From Oscillospiraceae bacterium (GTDB taxonomy: Bacteria > Bacillota > Clostridia > Oscillospirales > Acutalibacteraceae), in contig DNIP01000089.1 of the NCBI GenBank assembly GCA_003499325.1, positions 1 through 10,428 on the forward strand: a stretch of DNA of 10,428 nt, in the 5' to 3' direction. This document shows, in pieces, positions 6,049 to 10,428 of the stretch. The stretch's first letter is position 1, and every line of letters begins with the position of its first letter. The notes beneath the pieces were generated by a model. It was not told the origin of the DNA. It did no database searches and saw only the letters and a list, made by a program, of their open reading frames with translations. A program made the translations under genes and the position numbers.

Positions 6049-7389
6049 ATGCCTACAACTTTGAGTGATAAGCATTTACAGGGCTTTTTAGGAGCCGATG
6101 AATATGTCGGAATCGCCCCTGCCGTCAAAGCTGCTCATGAAGCGCTTCATTCCGGCAAGGGTCTCGGCAACGATTTTATCGGCTGGCTGAACCTGCCCAC
6201 TGACTATGACAAAGAAGAATTCGCGCGCATCAAGGTTGCCGCGGAGAAGATCAAGTCAAATTCCGATATATTCGTTGTCATCGGTATCGGCGGTTCCTAC
6301 CTGGGCGCCCGTGCCGCTATCGAATTCATCAAGTCCCCGAACTACAACGCGCTGTGCAAGGACACGCCGCAGATCTACTACACCGGTAACTCCATCAGCT
6401 CCAATGCGCTGGCGGAGCTGCTCGAGATCTGTGAGGGCAAGGATGTTTCCATCAACATGATTTCCAAGTCCGGCACCACCACCGAGCCCGCGATCGCGTT
6501 CCGCGTATTCCGCGAGATGCTCGAGAAGAAGTATGGCAAGGACGGCGCGAAGGAGCGCATCTTCTGCACCACCGATAAGGCGCGCGGCACCTTAAAGCAG
6601 CTCGCCGACCGCGAGGGCTATGAGACCTTCGTCGTTCCGGATGACGTCGGCGGCCGTTACAGCGTTTTGACCGCAGTCGGTCTCTTGCCGATCGCGGTAT
6701 CCGGCGCGGATATCGACGCGCTGATGCAGGGCGCGAAGGACGCGCAGGACAAGTTTGCCGATCCCGATCTGGACAAGAACGATTGCTATAAATACGCCGC
6801 GATCCGCAACATGCTCTACAACAAGGGCAAGACCACCGAGATCCTCGTCAGCTACGAGCCTGCGTTCACCTTGATGAACGAATGGTTCAAGCAGCTCTAC
6901 GGCGAGTCCGAGGGTAAGGATCACAAAGCTATTTTCCCGGCTTCTGTGGACTTCACAACCGACCTGCACTCCATGGGTCAATGGATCCAAGACGGCGAGC
7001 GTACGATTTTCGAGACCGTGATCTCCATTGAGAAAGCCAACAAGACCGTGCTTGTTCCGACCGACGAAGAGAACCTCGACGGACTCAATTTCCTCGCCGG
7101 CAAGCGCGTAGATGAGGTTAATAAGATGGCGGAACTCGGTACACAACTTGCTCACGTGGACGGCGGTGTGCCCAATATCCATATCTCGTTTGAGAAGATT
7201 GACGAGTACAACATCGGTCAGTTCATCTATTTCTTCGAGCGCGGTTGCGGTATTTCCGGTTATGTGCTGGATGTCAATCCGTTCAACCAGCCGGGCGTTG
7301 AGGCATACAAGAAGAACATGTTCGCCCTCCTCGACAAACCGGGTTACGAAGAAGAAAGCAAAGCTATCAAAGCTCGCTTGGCGAAGTAA
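6049..7389 (+). CDS. pgi: Glucose-6-phosphate isomerase
   Basis: Cytoplasmic glycolytic enzyme that interconverts glucose 6-phosphate and fructose 6-phosphate. It has 446 residues, the short Bacillota form (about 450). The phosphate-binding SKSGTTTEP is at 139-147. The first signature, [14 protein letters not shown], has GGRYS at 201-205. The second signature is [13 protein letters not shown], with Lys421 as the expected active-site lysine. A conserved His lies in [11 protein letters not shown] and the catalytic Glu in [12 protein letters not shown] at 6049 is preceded 5 bases away by AAGGAGGG (6036-6043). The in-frame ATG at 6004 has no such site and is rejected. It is a single gene between its own promoter and a strong terminator. 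It is the last confidently Clostridia-type gene. Confidence 0.97.
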   Translation: MPTTLSDKHLQGFLGADEYVGIAPAVKAAHEALHSGKGLGNDFIGWLNLPTDYDKEEFARIKVAAEKIKSNSDIFVVIGIGGSYLGARAAIEFIKSPNYNALCKDTPQIYYTGNSISSNALAELLEICEGKDVSINMISKSGTTTEPAIAFRVFREMLEKKYGKDGAKERIFCTTDKARGTLKQLADREGYETFVVPDDVGGRYSVLTAVGLLPIAVSGADIDALMQGAKDAQDKFADPDLDKNDCYKYAAIRNMLYNKGKTTEILVSYEPAFTLMNEWFKQLYGESEGKDHKAIFPASVDFTTDLHSMGQWIQDGERTIFETVISIEKANKTVLVPTDEENLDGLNFLAGKRVDEVNKMAELGTQLAHVDGGVPNIHISFEKIDEYNIGQFIYFFERGCGISGYVLDVNPFNQPGVEAYKKNMFALLDKPGYEEESKAIKARLAK

Positions 7390-7402
7390 GAGTACCCTAT
7401 TT

Positions 7403-7450
7403 CATAACAAAACCACCTATTGTCCAACTGCAATAGGTGGTTTTGTTATG
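7403..7450 (+). terminator. Strong intrinsic terminator of pgi
   Basis: A perfect 20-bp stem (7403-7422 with 7431-7450) with an 8-base loop. The left arm is A-rich and the right arm T-rich (TGGTTTTGTT), so it could stop transcription in both directions. It starts 13 bases after the pgi stop. Confidence 0.88.
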
Positions 7451-7670
7451 ACTATTACTAAGAAAAAACTATCCTGTCAAAAGAACAATCTACAGTTATT
7501 ATCTAAAAATATTTGAAGGCTACAATATGACCTGGCTCAGAACTACCGTAATACAAATACCATACGGCATTAAGTGCTTTTATGCCTACATTTAATTTAT
7601 AGTATTCTGTTTTACTTTTGGGGTGTTGGACTGAAAATAAAAACAAAGACCACGTGGGAAAGTTCAGTTA
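7451..7670. other. AT-rich junction between Clostridia-type and Bacteroidota-type DNA
   Basis: No confident gene. On the minus strand a frame without ATG runs from about 7658 to a TAG at 7503-7505. It reads roughly 50 residues, including TEYYKLNVGIKALNAVWYLY and an EPGHIVAFKYF end, which could be a gene remnant or chance. GGGGTGTTGGACTGAAAA (7620-7637) looks like a mobile-element end, but no partner inverted repeat exists in the window. The change of phylum signal occurs in or beside this stretch. Confidence 0.4.
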
Positions 7671-8945
7671 TTAATTGGATTTGATGACCTGAATGCCGAC
7701 CAGACGGTCATAACGCTCACCAAAAGGACGCCAATACACATAAACAGCGTATTCGTTTTCTGTCTGCCAGTAACTGCCGTCCACACGCTGCATAGTAGTA
7801 GCGCCGTTCTTGGGCACAAACCAGTACTGGTAGTCATACCCGCCCTGCTTCACCAGAGCTGTCAGCCAATAACATTTGGTCTCGTTGTCATATTGCATTC
7901 GGTTGCGAAGTCCCAACTCGTTATGGAATAGTTCGCCGCCCACATACAGCGCGCCGTCAAACCAAGGCTTCTCTGCCGGCAATGTCCAATAGATCCACAT
8001 GTACTCCGCCTCTGTGTCCGGGTCATTCGTGCGCTCGGCATTCACCAGATAGCGGCCGTTGGCATCAAATCGATGGATATAAATGCCCGTCGTCAGTTCG
8101 TCCGCAAAAAGCGGAGCATGGTAATCGCCCATCTCGTGGAACACGCGGTCGATTCCTGTTCCGGCGTAGAAACGCGAGAATGCATCAAAATGGTGATACT
8201 CGTTTCCGCCTTCAAAAATGAGTGCTTTGTTGTTGATGTACCGCAACCTGTTCGGCTCAATATAAGTCGGCTGTGTCAGCGTCACACAATTGTCCAAACG
8301 GTTATTTTGCGTCACCAACAGCCGGAACTCAGACGGCTGATAGCGGCTTGTAAACTCCTGCAACCCCAATTCTATATCCACCTGCTGATACCGCCCGTTG
8401 AACTCTATATCCGTGTTGGCGCGCACTTTGGTCGCCATCTTCACCAGCGGCTCTACCACACAAAAATCCACGTCCGCCACTTTGTTATCGGGATTGCCGT
8501 CTTCATAGATCGTCAAACGGTAATTGCCGCTCTTGGTGAGCTGCATGTCTTCATTCGGAAAATCAAACCAGTAATGCGTATATTCGCGGCTGGTATTGAA
8601 TGAATGCTCGTAATCGGTTATGTCTCTGGTAGTGAAACCTCTCAGATACTCGCCGGACGTCAGACTTTCGTTGGGTTTCAGCATGCCTTCCTGAGGCGAT
8701 GTGGACCATTCCATCATTTGCACCCGGTATGTGTACATCTTCACATCGTGGCTCATCTCGTCGAACGATATATGCAGCGTGTTGCTTTCGTCTGTTCCAT
8801 CTACTATTCCGTTCGTCAGCGCAAGGAACACACGCTCCACGCGTAACGTGCGTATCTGTTCATTATATACGTGCACATGCGTCTGTGCATGTGTACACAA
8901 ACCGAGCACTAAAAGAATCCATATGAGTGCTGTTTTTTTTATCAT
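7671..8945 (-). CDS. DUF5103 / type IX secretion system plug-family protein
   Basis: A 424-residue exported protein of Bacteroidota. Residues 1-20 are a signal peptide (MIKKTALIW, hydrophobic core, cut after THA). The rest is beta-rich. The C-terminal part holds the family's hallmark run: YMWIYWTLP, ALYVGGELF, NRMQYD, KQGGYDYQYWFVP, a TENEY segment, then WRPFGERYDRLVGIQ at the end. In Flavobacterium a member plugs the SprA translocon of the type IX system; many relatives in gut Bacteroidales are known only by sequence, so the role here is inferred from family. The frame stays open up to an ATG at 9113, but that start is rejected: the promoter lies at 8985-9016, inside the extension, and the signal peptide begins at 8945 (GGAG 8 bases before). 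No homologous family is expected in Clostridia. Confidence 0.88.
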   Translation of the reverse strand: MIKKTALIWILLVLGLCTHAQTHVHVYNEQIRTLRVERVFLALTNGIVDGTDESNTLHISFDEMSHDVKMYTYRVQMMEWSTSPQEGMLKPNESLTSGEYLRGFTTRDITDYEHSFNTSREYTHYWFDFPNEDMQLTKSGNYRLTIYEDGNPDNKVADVDFCVVEPLVKMATKVRANTDIEFNGRYQQVDIELGLQEFTSRYQPSEFRLLVTQNNRLDNCVTLTQPTYIEPNRLRYINNKALIFEGGNEYHHFDAFSRFYAGTGIDRVFHEMGDYHAPLFADELTTGIYIHRFDANGRYLVNAERTNDPDTEAEYMWIYWTLPAEKPWFDGALYVGGELFHNELGLRNRMQYDNETKCYWLTALVKQGGYDYQYWFVPKNGATTMQRVDGSYWQTENEYAVYVYWRPFGERYDRLVGIQVIKSN

Positions 8946-8984
8946 CAGCTCCAAAAAGATATGAGTTTTATCTGTTTTTGGGTG

Positions 8985-9016
8985 CAAAGTTACAAAAAAT
9001 ATACCACATATGCAAA
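8985..9016 (-). promoter_or_regulatory. Bacteroidota-type promoter of the plug-family gene
   Basis: On the minus strand: TTTG (9013-9016), a 20-base spacer and TAACTTTG (8985-8992). This matches the TTTG / TANNTTTG consensus of the Bacteroidota primary sigma factor. Transcription would start near 8978, about 33 bases before the ATG, and this sets the translation start at 8945. Confidence 0.8.
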
Positions 9017-9042
9017 AAAAATGCAAAATATTTGCAAAAAAA

Positions 9043-9074
9043 TTTGCATATTTCAAAAAAATGTAGTACCTTTG
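9043..9074 (+). promoter_or_regulatory. Bacteroidota-type promoter of tRNA-Thr
   Basis: TTTG (9043-9046), 20 bases, TACCTTTG (9067-9074). Start near 9081 gives about 47 bases of leader before the tRNA. It diverges from the plug-gene promoter. Confidence 0.8.
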
Positions 9075-9127
9075 CACCCGCTTTTGACAAATTCGTACAT
9101 CGTAAAACGTCAAATCGTAAATCTGCC

Positions 9128-9200
<73 letters not shown>

Positions 9201-9201
9201 C

Positions 9202-9250
9202 TAAACGGATGTTGCATCATACGATGGAGCATCCGTTTAAGTTTCTTTTC
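9202..9250 (+). terminator. Hairpin terminator after tRNA-Thr
   Basis: A 10-bp perfect stem (9202-9211 with 9230-9239) encloses an inner CATC/GATG stem (9215-9218 with 9223-9226). It is followed by GTTTCTTTTC. It starts one base after the mature tRNA end, so it probably ends the transcript and gives the 3' trailer. Confidence 0.65.
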
Positions 9251-9468
9251 GGACGAACTGAGTCCGGGAGAGTTACTGCTCGCGGTAATTCTAAATACAC
9301 GTCCCTCTCTGACAAACACCGACAGAGAAAGTATCGACCACATTTGGTCGATTAAAATCAAATAAATAACGAAAACAACAACCGCCTATGATGGATAAAT
9401 AAGAACGAAACGACATACAAATAAGCATTTGCTTTATTAAAGGAGCCTTTCATCTTCCACAATTTGAA
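9251..9468. other. AT-rich non-coding stretch with short hairpins
   Basis: No gene seen. GAGTCCGGGA at 9260-9269 repeats ten bases of the tRNA T-arm (9184-9193). A perfect 8-bp hairpin ATCGACCA/TGGTCGAT lies at 9333-9352 (4-base loop), and AAAGG/CCTTT flanks AG at 9439-9450. The function of these is unknown. Confidence 0.3.
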
Positions 9469-9673
9469 ATTACCTTCTAATATAGCGAATGTTCACACGT
9501 AAGTGTGGACTTTCTGCGTATATTGGAGGTAATGGGAGTGGAAGCCCGAAAGACCCAATATAAACAAGCGAGAAAGCCCATGCTTTTTGTATGGATATCC
9601 AAGAGAGGACAAAAGGGCTAACGAGCGAAAACAACTCATAAAACCCCAAGCCCGGCAAAGGTGTAAGAGCCGG
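9469..9673 (+). ncRNA. Candidate structured RNA or mRNA leader upstream of the lipoprotein
   Basis: A long hairpin is formed by 9469-9487 with 9517-9533 (17 bp, one G-T, bulges at T9478 and G9485). It is capped after an internal loop by GTTCACAC/GTGTGGAC (9491-9498, 9503-9510) closing a GTAA (GNRA-type) loop. TATATTGG (9519-9526), part of its right arm, can instead pair perfectly with CCAATATA (9555-9562). Further short stems are 9534-9536/9545-9547, 9578-9581/9591-9594 and CCGGC/GCCGG (9652-9656, 9669-9673); the last ends 18 bases before the lipoprotein ATG. No convincing coding frame or known RNA family was recognised. It could be a regulatory leader, an independent small RNA or a palindromic mobile repeat. 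Confidence 0.4.
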
Positions 9674-9691
9674 AATAAATACTAACTTATT

Positions 9692-10428
9692 ATGAACACA
9701 AAACTTCTTTCAGTACTTGGCATTATTGTATGTGCCATGCTATTTCTCGTCTCCTGTCAAGACGAACCAAGTTCAAGCAGCAAACTGACCTTCAAAGGCG
9801 TTAATCTGAACAACGCAAAGGCTCTTGCGTTAGTGCAAGAAGGTAACGGTTCGGCCAACGCTCCGCGCAGGATGTGTGCGGACGAAGGCGAACAAGACGA
9901 GCCGACCACCAAATTCCTCTATACGGTAGATGCCGACGGAAACATGCATGTGGCATTCTTCTATTTCAACGAAGTGGACTCGACGACGGATACCCAGGCT
10001 CTGCGTCTGAGCATCGAGAACATCTTCTCCGTGGGTGATGACTATCTGTGGCTCTACGGCTGTCAGTACTACTGCGACAACCTGGATGCGCTGCCTCTGG
10101 ACAAGTGGGGACGCGAGTTTATACAAGGCGAGATTAACGCCAGCCGTAACCGCCCGGGACATTTCAACTTCCTGCTTCGCAAGACGGACGGTGCGCTCTT
10201 TAATCTGTCGAACATCAATGTGGTGCCGTTGGACTGGGAAGGTAAGATAAAAATTGAAGGCTTTGAACTGACCACCAGCAACGAGTTGAAGCAATACGGT
10301 TTGGTTTCGCAGGTCGGAAAAGAACTTTATTGGGCAATCGGCAACTACCAAGGCGGCTTGTGCAAACTGGTGGACAACGGAAGAACGATGGATCTTGTAG
10401 GCTTGGACTACCACGCGAATATTGCGTA
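9692..10428 (+). CDS. Lipoprotein of unknown function, Bacteroidota type (3' truncated by window edge)
   Basis: An open frame of 245 codons from ATG 9692 to the window end, with no stop. Residues 1-21 are a lipoprotein signal (MNTKLL, hydrophobic core) with lipobox LVSC and lipidated Cys22. The following Q-D-E-P-S-S is acidic, resembling the lipoprotein export signal that sends Bacteroidota lipoproteins to the cell surface. The mature part is beta-rich with many aromatic residues (for example GDDYLWLYGCQYYCDNLD, ELYWAIGNYQGG), which could be a propeller or beta-sandwich. No family was recognised. The AT-rich leader lacks a strong ribosome site, normal for this phylum. The frame is supported by the signal peptide and even codon use. 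The 490 bases before it hold the structured segment described separately. Confidence 0.85.
   Translation, partial: MNTKLLSVLGIIVCAMLFLVSCQDEPSSSSKLTFKGVNLNNAKALALVQEGNGSANAPRRMCADEGEQDEPTTKFLYTVDADGNMHVAFFYFNEVDSTTDTQALRLSIENIFSVGDDYLWLYGCQYYCDNLDALPLDKWGREFIQGEINASRNRPGHFNFLLRKTDGALFNLSNINVVPLDWEGKIKIEGFELTTSNELKQYGLVSQVGKELYWAIGNYQGGLCKLVDNGRTMDLVGLDYHANIA

Noticed and set aside
7448..7516. Short plus-strand frame of 22 codons after the pgi terminator
   Set aside because: Its ATG is part of the terminator stem, there is no ribosome site, and the length is within chance for AT-rich DNA.
8073..8603. Plus-strand frame of 176 codons inside the plug-family gene
   Set aside because: Antisense shadow; the minus-strand frame carries a signal peptide, a matching promoter and family motifs.
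8946..9113. N-terminal extension of the plug-family protein to an ATG at 9113
   Set aside because: The promoter TTTG/TAACTTTG lies inside it and the signal peptide would become internal.
9251..9269. Hammerhead-ribozyme-like text near GGACGAACTGAGTCC
   Set aside because: The required CUGANGA and GAAA core elements are not present.
9470..9658. Small minus-strand frame of 62 codons
   Set aside because: It overlaps the folded segment and has no ribosome site or recognisable protein character; RNA structure explains the region better.
9830..10414. A 194-codon minus-strand frame
   Set aside because: It lies antisense to the lipoprotein gene, which has a signal peptide and lipobox and stays open to the window end.

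Overview
The window joins two stretches that look like different bacterial phyla. Positions 1 to about 7450 read as a spore-forming Clostridia (Bacillota) chromosome, probably an Oscillospiraceae-like gut organism. The evidence is dipicolinate synthase genes (dpaA, dpaB), strong AGGAGG-type ribosome binding sites, TTGNNN-N17-TANAAT promoters and small hairpin-rich intergenic repeats. From about 7670 to the end the DNA reads as Bacteroidota. It carries a T9SS-plug family (DUF5103) protein, TTTG-N20-TANNTTTG promoters, AT-rich leaders without strong Shine-Dalgarno sites, a tRNA-Thr(CGT) without an encoded CCA, and a lipoprotein with an acidic C-Q-D-E start. Both halves hold ordinary chromosomal genes, so an assembly chimera is the simplest reading; a real inter-phylum insertion is possible but needs proof.

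Clostridia part: the 3' half of dpaA and complete dpaB (spore dipicolinate synthesis) end at a terminator. A promoter then drives a small membrane protein with a Cys/His cluster and a DUF2007-like domain. After a repeat comes metY-like O-acetylhomoserine sulfhydrylase, followed after one base by ispD. IspF follows after another repeat, so two steps of the MEP isoprenoid pathway sit together. A D-alanyl-D-alanine carboxypeptidase (DacF/PBP5 type) begins directly after a hairpin plus T-run that overlaps its ribosome binding site. A 415-base gap holds a 131-base inverted-repeat element and a near-consensus promoter for glucose-6-phosphate isomerase (pgi), which ends in a 20-bp terminator stem.

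Junction (7451-7670): AT-rich, no confident gene; the phylum change lies in or near it.

Bacteroidota part: the plug-family gene (minus strand) and tRNA-Thr (plus strand) diverge from one AT-rich promoter region with A-tracts spaced 11-12 bases apart. The tRNA is followed by a terminator-like hairpin. The 490-base gap before the last gene contains a long RNA-like hairpin (9469-9533) with a competing downstream partner. The window ends inside an unrecognised lipoprotein gene.

No CRISPR array, phage genes, toxin-antitoxin pair or complete insertion sequence was seen. The most unusual signals are the phylum switch, the structured segment before the lipoprotein, and the hairpin over the dacF start.
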